This document shows positions 12,987 through 26,000 of a stretch of 64,000 bases of DNA, piece after piece. Position 1 is the first letter of the stretch, and each line of letters opens with the position of its first letter. The notes beneath the pieces were generated by a model that was not told the origin of the DNA, did not search any database, and saw nothing but the letters and a program-made list of their open reading frames with translations. The position numbers were made by a program, and so were the translations under genes. Source of the DNA: Vanessa cardui (lineage: Eukaryota > Arthropoda > Insecta > Lepidoptera > Nymphalidae); NCBI RefSeq assembly GCF_905220365.1, contig NC_061147.1, forward strand, positions 5,270,001 through 5,334,000. Reading direction: 5' to 3'.

Positions 12987-13050
12987 CATATAACTCGCGT
13001 CGATTTCACTGAACAGCGCGTTCGGGACTGATCAACAAATCCAAGATCAG
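12987..13050 (-). other. Candidate non-coding first exon and promoter side of DHCR24
   Basis: A locally CpG-rich patch ends on the minus strand in ATATG|GTGAGTTTTC, a strong donor, and a matching acceptor (TTATAG|TTCC) lies at 11203-11206, 15 bases upstream of the DHCR24 start codon. The upper boundary is a guess. A second possible donor (CTCAG|GTAAGT) lies near 13587, so alternative first exons are possible. This is inference from splice signals only. Confidence 0.4.
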
Positions 13051-13059
13051 GGTCACTTA

Positions 13060-14080
13060 TCATCAATGTTAACAGTCTAATGTATACCTTACAAGCACGT
13101 ATTATGGATCATTTTACAATAATGTAGGCAACATTTTCGATGGAATTCGTATATCCAAAATGAAAATTGTTCTGTATCAAAGAATATAGATGAGGTTTAT
13201 GTAATCTCATATCTGATTTATTCTTATCAATATCGAAACTTGATTGTCATTTAATATTTCGTGCAAATGATAAGTTTAAACATTTCTTTCTTTCAAAGTT
13301 GAAACACCTAGGAATATCAATTAATTAAACGTCTGATTAATTAGCAACCGATATAAGTGTAGACATAAGTGTTCTTGATTCTTTGTCCATTACAATATAA
13401 ATGATTACTAGGATATTTTAAAAATGCCATTGATAAGCGAATATTTTAAAGATTACCTATCATTCAGCTATCAAACTAATTTATACAATATAATAGCCGC
13501 CTAATTAAATGTCGCCAAGCCAACTAAAATTAAACAAAAATTAATGCATATCAATAATAATCTTTATTGAAATTAATAAAACTTACCTGAGAAAATAATT
13601 GAACACACAAAAGTAAAGCTTGAAGAAAAGGTTATATCCATACAACATTAAATGCAAAATTTACAGGAAAATTTCACATTACATTTTATGCTAAATAATA
13701 CTTACTTATAAAAACAACACGAGAAGCAAACTATTTGGTACATTGACTATCAAGATTAGAGCTGTACAAAACAGGTAGGATCCTTTTCAAATTAACTTTA
13801 ATATTAGTCTTTATCAGATGCAGTAAGTGCGGTATACTCTCAGCAGTCCTATTTTTTGTTCTAATATTGTTTCTATTTTATTTTTTTCCTGTTGCCTGCT
13901 GTTTGTGAGCCTGTCTGACTCTGTACGAGTTTTCTAGAATGAGGACGGAAGTGTGTAACAGAAGGCTGGAAAAACGCACGCATTTTAATTAAACCGAAGA
14001 GTTCACTAGAATATGACGTTGGATGATACCCCATTTTCCGAAAGGATACAATTTTTATATTTTTGTCAAATACGAATACT
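13060..14080. other. Intergenic AT-rich stretch
   Basis: No gene or recognised repeat seen apart from a possible alternative splice donor on the minus strand near 13587. Confidence 0.4.
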
Positions 14081-14082
14081 GT

Positions 14083-14150
14083 AAAGCTTGTTTTTATTGT
14101 CTATGTAATACATTTACTTATGTATTACATTGACAATAAAAACGAGCTTT
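14083..14150. repeat. 30-base near-perfect inverted repeat
   Basis: Arms 14083-14112 and 14121-14150 pair with two mismatches around an eight-base loop. Confidence 0.9.
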
Positions 14151-14540
14151 AGCTTTTAACGAACTATATATATACTATATACATATATCTAATTATAATA
14201 GGCGGATAAAACTTGGCAGGTTTACTTTGTCAAATTTCATCGTTTTTAATCGTCTACAATTTTCAATTTCTAAATGGTTGGTGGCTTATTTTTCATTAAA
14301 TTCCTACAACTTGTAATCTATTCTACAAAATTTACATTTATAAGGGTTCCTGTTGTAAAACTGCATACATTGCCACACAAAAGAGTAACATATTTTAAGT
14401 ATTAAAAGACATAACATTTGTCATCAGGAGCAATTTCTTTATATTTATTCTTTAACAACTCTCTCCTACAGTCTACATATTCCACGACTTTTTTCTTCTG
14501 CAGAATAAATATGTTATGGATAGCGCCTGCTTTATCTATC

Positions 14541-14800
14541 CTGGTTAGAACGCATGCATCTAAACCCAGGCGAGCACCACTGAATATTCCTGTGCTTAAT
14601 TTGTGTTTATAGTTCATCTCGTTCTTCACGGTGAAGGAAAACATTGTGAGGAAACTTCATAGACATTCTGCCACATATGTATTCTACCAAACCGCATCGG
14701 AACAGCGTGGTGGAATATGTTAAAACCTACTCCTCAAAGGGAGAGGACGCCTTTAGCCCAACAGTGGGGAATTTACAGGTTGTTGTTGTTGCTCAGTAAC
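14541..14800 (+). mobile_element. SINE B copy, internally altered head
   Basis: Matches the tRNA-headed SINE described at 21603-21900 from TGGTTAGAACGC through GGTGAAGGAAAAC and GAGGACGCCTTTAGCCCA to a GTTGTTGTTG tail. Part of the head between the A and B boxes is missing. Confidence 0.8.
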
Positions 14801-14829
14801 GAAAGACATTAGTATTTCACGTCTGTACA

Positions 14830-15245
14830 TCGCCTAAAACTATACAAGGCGCAAATTCATTCCCAAATGGAGTACTGTTTTCACCTCTGGGCGGTCTCTG
14901 GCTCCCCAGTACCAGTTCCTTCCATTTGACTGTATCGATGATCAAGCCCTTTCCATTCTCCTTGATCCTTTGGCTTTGCGTAGAGATGTTGGATCACTCT
15001 GCATCTTCTACCGAACTCTTCACGAGGAATGTTCCGGGGAACTAATTGTTCGTATTAAACTCCGGCAGCTAAATTTCACCCGCGGACATCTGAACCACCT
15101 TCCTTCAGGAAAATAGCGTACATGCGTGCATGCGTCCTTAAAGGACCGCAATGCACCTGCAAGGCCTCTGTTGTTGCAAATGTCTATGGGCGGTGATAGT
15201 CACTTTCCATCAGGTGAGCCCCCTTGTCGTTTGCCCCCTATAACA
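14830..15245 (+). pseudogene. C-terminal remnant of a Jockey-like LINE open reading frame plus 3' end
   Basis: Translated pieces in more than one frame resemble the tail of butterfly Jockey-like polymerases: QIHSQMEYCFHLW, then a segment with LALRRDVGSLC and FYRTLHEECSGEL, then LNFTRGHLN. Frameshifts and stops break it. The final 90 bases (TCTATGGGCGGTGATAG, CCATCAGGTGAGCCC) are like the 3' end of Repeat A, linking that SINE to this LINE family. Confidence 0.7.
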
Positions 15246-15511
15246 TATAAAAACAGGTATTGTAACTTTTCTAGGTAGTGTCTCTCTGCTATTGAATCTT
15301 TAATTTGGTTTCAATATTTTTTTGTTGAATATGTATTGAGCGGAGAATCTGAGGCAGACTTATCTTAAATTATATTATAAACAAGAATAATAAGTTATAA
15401 CTCAAACAAATCTCATTGTAACTTTACAGATAATTTTGAATCTGTTTATTAATTATACATTGCTTATTTGCTTATATATTCACTAATAATTCATTTTGTT
15501 GTTTATAAGTT

Positions 15512-15552
15512 ATAAACCATTCCGAATGTAGATAGCATTCGGAATGGTTTAT
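15512..15552. repeat. 17-base perfect hairpin
   Basis: Arms 15512-15528 and 15536-15552 are exact reverse complements with a seven-base loop. Confidence 0.9.
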
Positions 15553-16249
15553 TTATGTCATATGTCAAAAATTAGTAAAAGTTTGACATTTAAAAAAAAA
15601 CCTGTGCCATTGCGCAGAGGCGATGACTAGTGCATAAACAACCAAAAGGGAAACTTGAATTCTTTTGGCATTTTTGGGAATATCCACGACGAAATCAAAG
15701 TCATTCACCTAGGTAGTAATAAATAAAACAACCTAGTTGGACTGTAATCGTGATTGCATTAACCAAATGTTTATAAACACAACAAAAACATTCTTTAGTT
15801 TTTAATATGAAATGTTGATACGCAATATCAGTAGGTACTTACTTACAGTAATTTTAGATTACAGAGTCATAACATTTAGTGATAATATTTTAATATAACC
15901 TCAGCACCCCAGCACTCAAAGTCACATATATGATTTTAAATGATTTTCCCAAGATCTAATTGATAAAAGAAATAAAAAAATAAGAAATATTTATAGACAT
16001 GTTTATTGCCACAATATACATTAATCACCAATAAGACTTAGAAGTAAAACCATATTAAACCAGATTACTTAATATTTACACAAAATAAAACTCAGACTTA
16101 AAGTTCAGGCTTATTCAATTTATAAAATGATACAAAGGATACATTAATTCAATGCACAAAATTACACTGTTACATTATAATATTATTAAATTGATTGCAT
16201 ACACTAACACCACATAACCACAAAGTTTCTAAAACTATTTTGTTCGCTT

Positions 16250-16663
16250 TTACAATTTGGATTTAACACTGCCTTCGTGTGAAACTGGTATGACTGTGTC
16301 GCGACGGACGACCGGTTTCCTAGGCGCAGTGATCGTAAGAATTCCATCCGAAGACAATCTGGATTCCACGGACTCTGGTTTACAACCCTCCGGTAATGCG
16401 TACCTCCTTACAAAATGTCTCGAAATGTATCCATCTTCATCCTTTTTCTCTTCATGCTTGCCTTCCACAACAATAAATCCATCCGCTGTTTTGACAGTAA
16501 TATCATCTGGAGAAAAATCCTTAGCATGTAAACAAATACTATACTTATCCTTTTCTTTTTTTATTGTTGCTTCATTTCTCCATGGAAAGTTTTCCAGCCA
16601 ATCGATAGAACGCAAAACCATTTCGTCACCAAACAAAGGTTTCGCAGTAGGCCAAAAAGACAT
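16250..16663 (-). CDS. Small heat-shock protein (alpha-crystallin/Hsp20 family), intronless
   Basis: A 137-residue single-exon frame starting at ATG 16663. An ATP-independent holdase chaperone of the cytosol is expected. The alpha-crystallin domain spans roughly residues 35-120: it includes YSICLHAKDFSPDDITVK, then DGFIVVEGKHEEKKDEDGYI, then the conserved FVRRYALPEG turn, then LSSDGILTITAPRK, whose I-x-I-like segment usually makes subunit contacts. The N-terminal arm is short (FWPTAKPLFGDE). It resembles the lethal(2)essential-for-life/Hsp20 group expanded in insects, but I cannot name the paralogue. Intronless structure is typical of heat-inducible members, and a heat-shock element lies directly upstream. 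Confidence 0.93.
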   Translation of the reverse strand: MSFWPTAKPLFGDEMVLRSIDWLENFPWRNEATIKKEKDKYSICLHAKDFSPDDITVKTADGFIVVEGKHEEKKDEDGYISRHFVRRYALPEGCKPESVESRLSSDGILTITAPRKPVVRRDTVIPVSHEGSVKSKL

Positions 16664-16678
16664 ATTTAACTTCTGTTA

Positions 16679-16691
16679 TTCTAGAATGTTC
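16679..16691 (-). promoter_or_regulatory. Perfect three-unit heat-shock element
   Basis: TTC-TA-GAA-TG-TTC fits the alternating nGAAn/nTTCn heat-shock-factor site exactly. It begins only 16 bases from the Hsp20 start codon, so either the 5' UTR is very short or the site lies just inside the transcript. A second GAA-GT-TTC pair lies at 16779-16786. Confidence 0.6.
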
Positions 16692-17565
16692 AAACTGCGA
16701 GTTTAGTAAATAAACAAACTGTTATACTCAGTCAGACGTCAGACTCGGCTCAGCTGATACCAGAACGAACGAATGAATGAAGTTTCATATACGTAGTACT
16801 TATATCTTAATTATTATTAATCAATGGTTATCAGTCAGTGACGTTCATTTATTTGCACTGGCAATAAGAGTTAACAATGCTACCAAACTTATAAAATAAT
16901 GGCAATATAAATCTTACCGAATAAAATAAAACGATTACATGTTTTCTTTATTACTGTACAGTGTACAGTTCACTCATACACCTTTCACTGTGCTAATGTG
17001 CTTGACTATTTCCGTTTTATTTGTATAATGTAAGAAACATGTATTTGTGCAATATTTGATTCTCTATTTAAGTTATTTATTTATTAATAAGCACTTTTTG
17101 ATTAAAGAAAAACTATCTTTAATTTGACAGTTTTTTAGACTTCTGTTACTCAAGGACATTAAAATGTATCAAGATTAATTTTACAAGCATTACGGATGAT
17201 TTATAAGCGTTTAAAGAATAAGATATTTCATTTTTTTACAAATAAATTAATTATATTTTGCTTGTAGAATTTACCAGGCATTATTTTGGAAATAATTCAC
17301 TGTATTGGCTTTTATATCTATAAATTACTTTTTATCAAAGAAACCGAAAAATTAAATTACTTAAAAGTATTTCTTTATGAATGCGATACGAACTTCATTA
17401 ATTGTTAACAAAAACACATGTTTTTAAGTTTGAATGTTATCACTAATGAATTATAAACATCACAGTATCTACTCGCAACTTGTAAGATATCGACTTTATA
17501 TCAGTTAGTAATAATAACAAGGGCAACGCTGTTTTAATATAAATAAATTGTTAAAGCAACTAAAC
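16692..17565. other. Divergent intergenic region between Hsp20 and the SDR gene
   Basis: The two genes are transcribed away from each other. A possible TATA-like word for Hsp20 (GAGTATAACAG on minus) lies near 16725. No repeats recognised. Confidence 0.45.
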
Positions 17566-19044
17566 ATGAGTGAAAACAATATTGCGATTGTAACAGGTGC
17601 CAATAAGGGCCTGGGTTTTGCCATCGTCAAAGGTTTATGTAAAAATTTCAAGGGCACAGTATATTTAACATCGCGAAACGAAGATCGTGGTAAGAGAGCA
17701 TGTCAAGAATTACAGAATCTAGGTTATACACCGCAATACCACCAACTCGATGTAACCGATGAAAAAAGTATATTAAATTTATGTTCATTTTTAAAATCAC
17801 GTAAAATTGATTTGTTAATAAACAACGCTGGTGTTCTGTTTCTGAAAGATTCAAAAGAATCTAAGATTAACCAAGCAGAACAAACTTTATTAATTAACTT
17901 TTTCGCTGTAGTTAATTTAACTGAAGCAATTTTACCTTTTATGAATGATCATGGTACTATTCTCAATATTTCAAGTTCGTCTGGGCACTTATCACGTATA
18001 CCTTCGGAGAAATTAAGGAGAGAAATAAGTGATCCTAATCTTAGTTTAACGGATTTGAAGAATTTAATGACAAAATACATAGATTCTGTAAAATCTAACA
18101 GAGAAATTTCCGACGGCTGGGGCGATTCGCCTTATGTGGTGTCAAAAGTTGGTTTAACCGCCTATACTTTTATTCTGAATCGGAGGCTTAAAGAAAGAGG
18201 TATGTGCTATATATTGTGCAAAGAAAAAAATTATAAAAAATACATAAATAAATAAATCATCTCTATAAGTAGACAGCAGCCATCTCCCATTGCAGATCAG
18301 TCCTTTGTAGCATATTTATAATCACCTCATATTAAAAAACTTCATTCATCGTTCATAAGTTGTGAAGAACTAACAAGGGCTTTTCATTATGCTATCCATT
18401 AAGGATAATATATAAGTTTGTATATCTAGATGGATATTATGTGTTCTTAACATTTACCAAATTGGTATCAATCGAACATTGGATTTATTTTATGACATTA
18501 TTTTACTGCAATTGAAATGTTCTTTTAATTTGAAATGAAGGACGAAAAAGACGGTATTAGTACAAAATAGCGTTGCAAAAACCGGTTTATAGTAATAAAA
18601 TTACCGTCTTGCTATATTTTTTAACTCACGAGGGAATGTAAACGGACTAATTGACTACCTGAAGATAAATGGTTTAGTGTACCTATTTAACAATTTGAAA
18701 ATAAATAAACCATTCCTTAAACAATTAATGCAACTTTAATATTGATATTTTTTTATAAAAAAACCATTACCTCTTCGTTTGTAACTGAAAAATACGATGT
18801 TACTGTACATAAATAATACTTCAACATTGTTCCAGGTATTTTAGTAAATTGCCTGCACCCCGGTTATGTAATGTCAGATATGACCCGGGGAGCTGGTACC
18901 GTTAGTCCAGAACAAGCTGCTCAAGTTGCGTTGAAATTAGCACTTACACCTGAAACCGGCGGTTTATTTGTATGGCACAATGGTACACCTGTGCCCTGGG
19001 ATGGCCCGGATCCACGAGGATATATTGACAAGAAACCTGTGTGA
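17566..19044 (+). CDS. Carbonyl-reductase-like short-chain dehydrogenase, 2 exons
   Basis: Predicted soluble NADPH-dependent reductase of carbonyl compounds (CBR1-like SDR). Exons 17566-18199 and 18836-19044; the junction AGAG|GTATGT...CCAG|GTATT is phase 1 and gives 280 residues, close to the 277 of human CBR1. Visible motifs: cofactor loop VTGANKGLGFA at residues 9-19, LDVTDE, LLINNAG, the catalytic serine segment ILNISSSSGHLS, and the catalytic YVVSK (Y-x-x-x-K). The second exon supplies VNCLHPGYVMSDMTRGAG and GGLFVWHNGTPVPW. I use ATG 17566 rather than an upstream TTG because MSENNIAIVTG places the Rossmann start as in the family. Without the second exon the first frame runs on as 235 residues and loses the C-terminus. 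Exact substrate unknown. Confidence 0.95.
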
Positions 19045-20017
19045 TATAACCTTAAATACATCCATATGATTTGTGTAACACAAAACAAGCGATTAAGAAT
19101 TAAGTCATTTTAATTTACTAAGTTTTGGGAAACAATTTGCTTACCATTTATTTTTCTTTATTTCATTGTCAATGTCAATAGCATATAGCAATAACATAAT
19201 TAGGATTGAAGATAAAATATATCTTTTCGAATATTTCTGTATTTAAGAGTTCGCATAAATTGAATATTTTTTTTATATAATGGTTCAATAGTTTTATAAA
19301 AATATTTGTCTTAGGGAACAAAAGTTGTCATTATTTTTACTAATTAATCTTATTCATATAATAAATAAATAAATCTTGTTACTATGATTGTTGATAGTCA
19401 TGAATCTATTTGATTTTTACTTGATATTATATATTACATATTAACAAGTGATATAAATATTTCTTACATTTTGTTTATTATATGTCTTATAACATTAAAA
19501 TATATTTTTTCACTTATAATGTATGTTATTTGTAATTACATTATGCCTGTAATATATCACGGTAATGCAGGTGTATGTATTAAAAGAATCAGTGATAATA
19601 CTTCAATTTTAATGATCTTTTCAATGATGGATAATGGCTCAATAATGTACAAAACTGAACCGATAAATTGGCATCTCATTTTTATATAGAAAAAATAATC
19701 TGATGTAACAGGGCTATGTTCTAGCAAGTATATAATATATAACGAATATACATATATCTTCAGTCGAGAATATTAACAGAACGAAATCTAAGAAATATGA
19801 TAAGACGCGGGGAGCCGAAACTATAAGATATAATAAAAAATAAATCAAACATTTTTTTTAAATAAAACAAATAGGTTAATTTATTTTACAAATTCCTTTG
19901 TTATCATATTTCTCTCGTTTAAAATATGCTCTCTTAATACAAAGATTTATCGATCACATCACCAACGGAAAGAGAATAATAGAAAATATAGTATCCGCTG
20001 TTTTAGAGGCGGTGGGT
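19045..20017. other. Convergent 3' flanks of the SDR gene and CNOT4
   Basis: AT-rich, with AATAAA-like words on plus (about 19363-19372) and TTTATT on plus near 19878 (AATAAA on minus) that could end the two transcripts. A small frame at 19471-19689 has no recognisable content. Confidence 0.45.
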
Positions 20018-23000
20018 CTACTTGGCGTCGATGCACTCGGCGGGGTGTTGCGCGTTCTTAGCGGGGGCGAAGCCCGGGGGCAGGGGGATCGCGTTGTAGG
20101 GCGCGCCGTGTTGTAGGGGCCACATCTTCTGCTGTGGCCACTGGGGGATCTTGACGCCATTGGGCTGCACTTGCAGGTGGTTGAAACGCGCGAACAGCTC
20201 TTGCTGCTGCTGACTGAGGGTCCCCTGACTTGGCGGTGCCTTGCCGAAGTTAACCGAGGTCGACATGATGGCAGGGTCCATCTGAGTCCAGTCTGAGAAC
20301 ATTGCGTTGTTCGAATTGTAACCTGGAATCGTTTATGCCGTTGAACTGACAATGTTTTGCAAATTAGAGTAAGGCTCTAATGCTATTGATGTTTCAGCAA
20401 ATCGGCTACGATTTTATAAACTGAAAATCATATCATGTATAATTTTTATTTATCTTTACACAGATTACACAAAATTTTGTACAAAAAGATTCAGAAATTA
20501 CCAATGATATTCTAATAAACAGATATGTTATATCCATACTAAACAACAGAAAAAAGTGTGCCGAGCCGGGAACCGTTTATTTTAGTCTATTTTTACATTT
20601 CGTTAAAAGTAAAAAGGATAGCTTGATAAAAACAATAAGTAAAAGGGATAACTAGATGTTTTAATTACGCAAAACGTATTACTACGTAATTATGATGTAT
20701 TATAACGTATTACTACCTAGAACAACTAAAGGCAAACGTCCCAATTAGGACGTTTTCTAGTCTTCACTTTTTGCGCGTTAATAACATATCTGTTTACTAC
20801 AACATCATTGGAAATTACTATATCCGTTCTATTGTAGATATAAGTAAATATTATGATTAATTTACTTTGATGGTGTGTCTGGTGGCGGGGTACTCCGATG
20901 CCGAACGCGTTCATGTGGCTGAAACCGGGTGGAGGTAGACGTGACCGGCGCACGCAATCCATATTGTCACTGGAATATTTATAATTAATGAAAAATGTTG
21001 TAATTTGTAGCACAAAGAACATATATTTTTTTAAAAAAATGTGCAAAACAATCTAGATTTCTCAAAAAAAAAGCCAATACTATGGAAATAAAGATTTGAG
21101 CCACCGTAGCTTTACTTTTATCGCATGTTGATACATTTTACCAAATAAAATGCAAAGGTTGTGAAAACAGTTCATTTGATACTTATTGAACCTTTTAATA
21201 CATTGAAATAATAAAGTAGCACGTCTCAGAAACCATAAAAGTATACGATAAAAATAGCATGTATGTGTTAATTACCAAACCAATTTTGCATGCAAATACA
21301 ATACAAATACGGTTTGCGAAAGCAAAGTAGGCGTTTGCGATCACAACCATATTTACTTAAAGCATTCGAATAGTTATATAATAATAAAATTTCTTTAAAA
21401 AAATTAGCAAAACAATCTAGATTTCTGATTTCTTCAGACCTACTTTCTTTTTGTTATCCACTTTGTTAAATATATTATATTAAACACTTTATATTGTAAT
21501 CTTTGTGACCATAGGCTTCATGCAATTTAAAAAAACTGCACAAATATAATCTGTATACGCTGTTGATTACAAATAAATAAATATTAAGTACATATAACAA
21601 GGCTGTCGAGATGGCCCAGTGGTTAGAACACGTGCATCTTAACCGATGATTGCGGGTTCAAACCCAGGCAAGCACCGCTGATTCATGTGCTTAATTTGTA
21701 TTTATAATTAATCTCGTGCTCAGCGGTGAAGGAAAACTTCGTGAGGAAACCTGCATGTGACAAATTTCATTGAAATTCTGCCACATGTGTATACCAACCC
21801 GCATTGGAACAGCGTGATAAATATGTTCCAAACCTTCTCCTCAAAGGGGGAGGAGGCCTTTAGCCCAGCAGTGGGAATTTACAGGATGTTACTTTACTTT
21901 ACTTTTTAACAAGGCTCCACACACGTACCCGCTGGAGATGGTGTTGTGTTTGACCTCAGTCTCCATCATCTCGGCGAAGGCTTTCTGCGTCTCCTTGAAG
22001 GGGTCGAAATCGAGGTCGTCGTCGCCGTCGCCCGCCGCACGCCCGCCCGCCGCCCCCGCGCCGCCCCCGCACGCTCCCACGTCGTTCGCACGCATGTTGC
22101 TCATTCTGGAATATAACAAACTATTATTCAGAGCGGATCTTTGGAATAGAAGCAGTTTATCCTTTGTGCAATATTTTTTAATTAATTTAAATCCAAAACA
22201 TAAACAAACAATCAATAACAACCATTTATTAAGAATTATCGCATAATAACTATATGTTGTAGTCAGATATCCTTAAGTTATAATATCATTAAATCATTGT
22301 GAAAATACAACGTAAATTAAATGTATAAACCTAGATTTTATGGTTTTCTTAAACTTTAATAAATTACTGTATAATTGACAAGTAACTTTTTTTTACAACA
22401 CTAAACCTATTTTTTTTTTTCAAATATAAATAAAAACCAAGTATTCATGTGTGGCCAAGAGGCGATTATTCGCAAGGTATGTTATCATCTAAGAAGTCAT
22501 TACTATAAGTTTTTTAACTATGTACTAATTTTGGATGATATATAAGATCTTATTAAAAATAAATTTTGCCTAAAAAAATATTTTAAACCTGTGCATCCGG
22601 GTAACATTTGTAACTAGCTTAAAAATAATCATCACAATTTCTCTGTCTTTTATATGTTTAAAGTTTGATTTAGCTATTATATTATATATCAAAGAAAGTT
22701 TGTGCCTCAAACTTTATATTATTATTATTATTTATAATGGTTTCCTGAATTTAGCAACCGGACATAAGAGACTGCAAAGATCAACTTAATGAGCTACACT
22801 TAACCTGCTGGAATTTGGAATCAGCTGTTTCTAGAATAATCAACAGTTTAATTACCTGTGCTTGTGCTCCATCTCGAGTCTCTCGGCGCTGAGCATGGCG
22901 TGGGGCGGCAGGTCTCGTTCGAGACGTCTCTCCTCGCCTCGAGCCAGCAGCAGCCGCATCTGTTGCGCCTTGTGGAAGTCCGTGAAGAACTTGTCCATTG

Positions 23001-26000
23001 TCTCAGCCTGATAACGACCTTCGCTCTGTAACATTCATTTGTCAATTATGTATAGGCTACTTTACAGCTGTATCTCACCTTAATATGTAAGAGTTTGAAA
23101 GAAATTAAAAATATATATGTTTCATTTACTTTATGATATAATTTAATTTTCACTATCATTGTTTTGCTATCGAGAAACAAAATTGATGGTGCTATATTTA
23201 AGATAAAATTGTTTCCAACTTACAGCAGACTGTGGCGTATCGAATCCATTGACGAGACCGCTCTGCATCTGTGGGCTTTGCATCTGCGGCATCTGCTGTG
23301 TGTGCAACATGAACCCACCCATAGAACTGCCCATGGAACTTCCCATTGAATTTGCAGCTAAACTGTTCGTGCCCATAGAGTTCGCCAATGTATTTGCGGA
23401 AATAGGATTAGACAAGGAGTTTGCGGTTAGTGTGTTTGTTATTGTGTTCCCTAAAGAGCTTGAGCCCATTGAATTGTCTACTCTCATACCGAACGGTGGA
23501 AGCATATTGTGATTTGGATGAAAATTAGCACCTGAAAAGACACAGGCTGTTTACGTTAATCTCGATTACACAAACATTGCTTTAATATCATATCATATAT
23601 AATAAAGTAATCTGAAATGTAATATGTCAGTGTCAAGATTATTATTGAAATCAATATAACGATGATTCTGAACGTTTACCTTACCTAATAATTCACTAGC
23701 AGACTCAAGTCCTATACTAGAATTTGGCACATAATGCTTTGGTTCCACCATTACATTATGCTGCCTTGCCAGCATTTCGTTCTGTCTCATTAGCAGACTG
23801 CTCCGACTGCGTTCTCTAAGCAGCATTTCCTTTTGGTCCATCAGACCGTGGTTAATTTGACTAATCTGCCTATCATTACCTAGATAACTCATTGTATCCC
23901 TGTCTAACAACCCGTAACCATTCACTAGTGGGCTTTTCATTTGAGGCAATAGATGGTTATTATCGACTAGCCCTGCGAGCATTTCTCTATGCCTTTGCAT
24001 CATCATAACTTCGTTATTGGCATCGTTTAGTAGATTGTGTGTGTTATCGTCGTCCAATAGGCTGTGATCGCTGTTGTCTAATAAATCGTGGTTTTCCAAC
24101 AGGCTGTGTCTATCTGATTCCAATTCATCTAATTCATTTGATAAATAGCTCTGTGTGTCGTTGTCGAAGACTGAGTTCTGTTGTGTCTGCGTACTGTTTG
24201 GACTAGTCTGTTCTTGTTTACTATCGACTATTTCTGTTTCACTTGTTTCATTTACAATACTATTACTATTCTTCTGTTTCGATTTGCTTTCTGATTTGCT
24301 TTTCTTGCTAGGCTGTCCATTTGTGTTATTGCTGTCCTTATTACTTCTGCTCGGTTTGCTTTCTGTGTGATTTTCTTTGCTATGTTTTGTTTGAGACTGT
24401 TGTGTTTGGAGCTGCGTTGGACTGGACGATTCTGATGTGCCATTTTCTTGTGACTTAACTGGAAAAGAATATGACAAGAGTGAACAACGACCATTTTAAA
24501 TTATAGTACCAATAGTGATTTTAGTTTTGCTGAAAATTAAAACATTTTAGAAATTATTTTAATCATTTCAGTTCTATAATGTTGCAATACTTATGGATAT
24601 TCATGAACTAACCTGTATGCGGCTTGGGACTGTTCTGTTTCCGGGCGGGGCTGTCTGCGGGTGGTGACGATCCAAGACTGGGCCAAGCCTCTTTGCCAAC
24701 GCTTGTGCCATTACTGCTACTATTGCTGCTGCTACTGCCATTACTGTTGCCGTTACCATTTACCGAATCTTTCTTTGATCTGTTTTGAAAGAGTGATGTT
24801 ACAATTAGTAAAAAACATACTTTAATCAAGTAGCGTTCTACAAGCAGTTTTGAACAGTCATTTTGAGGAGAAAAACCGGAAATAAAATCAATTTATTGAT
24901 GGAGGATAGCTCCAACAAACATGTATTGGTAAAATCATCAAATAAAATTAAATTTATGTATTCTATATGAAAATCATCTATATTATATTTAGACACTATA
25001 ATGTGATTTTTTATTAATACTTTTTAATATGTAATAATGTTAAATGATCTGCAGAATTTTAATACAGAATTGTTAAATTAATAAGTTACAAGTACATTGG
25101 AGTAAAAAAAGAAAGAAATAAATATAAATTACATTTAAATAATGTACCTTTGTGTATATAATACAATAACATAAGATATACTTACTTAGATGTGCTGACT
25201 ATATTTATTTGAGACGATGTGATCACTGTTGTCGGTATAAAGTTCGATTGATTACCTGCAACATTATTTCAACAATAATTAGATTCACTTCATTAAAAAT
25301 AATCTTTGTAAATAACCTTGAAACATAAATAGCCCGGCTTACCATCTTTAGAACTGCCTTTTTCTGCATTCGTACTAGAATTACCTGAAAAGGATAACAC
25401 ATAATAAATTAAGAATATCAAGTACTCCATTCCATTTAACTTTTAATTATATAGGAATAACAACTACTTTTTACAATTTTATTATTTTATTATTTTTTAG
25501 TTTTATTTAAATACTTTTTACAATAAAAAGTATGTTTATTACTTGGCCTCAATTGATTACTAATTCATACTATAAAAACAACTATGAGCATTTTTATTAT
25601 TTTGTTTACATTACTCTGGTAATTAATTGGTGCATTTGGGTCCGTCGCTTTATGTATAATACAACTATAAACTCTCTTGTAGGTTCATTGGTTAGCTTAT
25701 AACATATGAAATCCTAAGATCTGCACAAGTGATGTATACATATACGCCCATATGATTTTGTATTATATCACATAATCTCACATCATATATATTATTTAAT
25801 ATTTTCAAATATATAACATAATTCATTGTCATTAAGACTACTTTTTGTAGAACATATAATAAATAATTGTATAATAAGTGCATTTATATAAAATAATTAA
25901 CTGACAATATATAAGTGGATGGTTGTAGATTTTCGGAAGTAGGTGGTACATGGCAGGTAGCAGGTGACAGGTGACAGGTGACAGGTAATGAGTGTTTATA

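Noticed and set aside
25949..25988. CRISPR-like array
   Set aside because: Four contiguous seven-base units without spacers; a minisatellite in a eukaryotic intron. No CRISPR array elsewhere.
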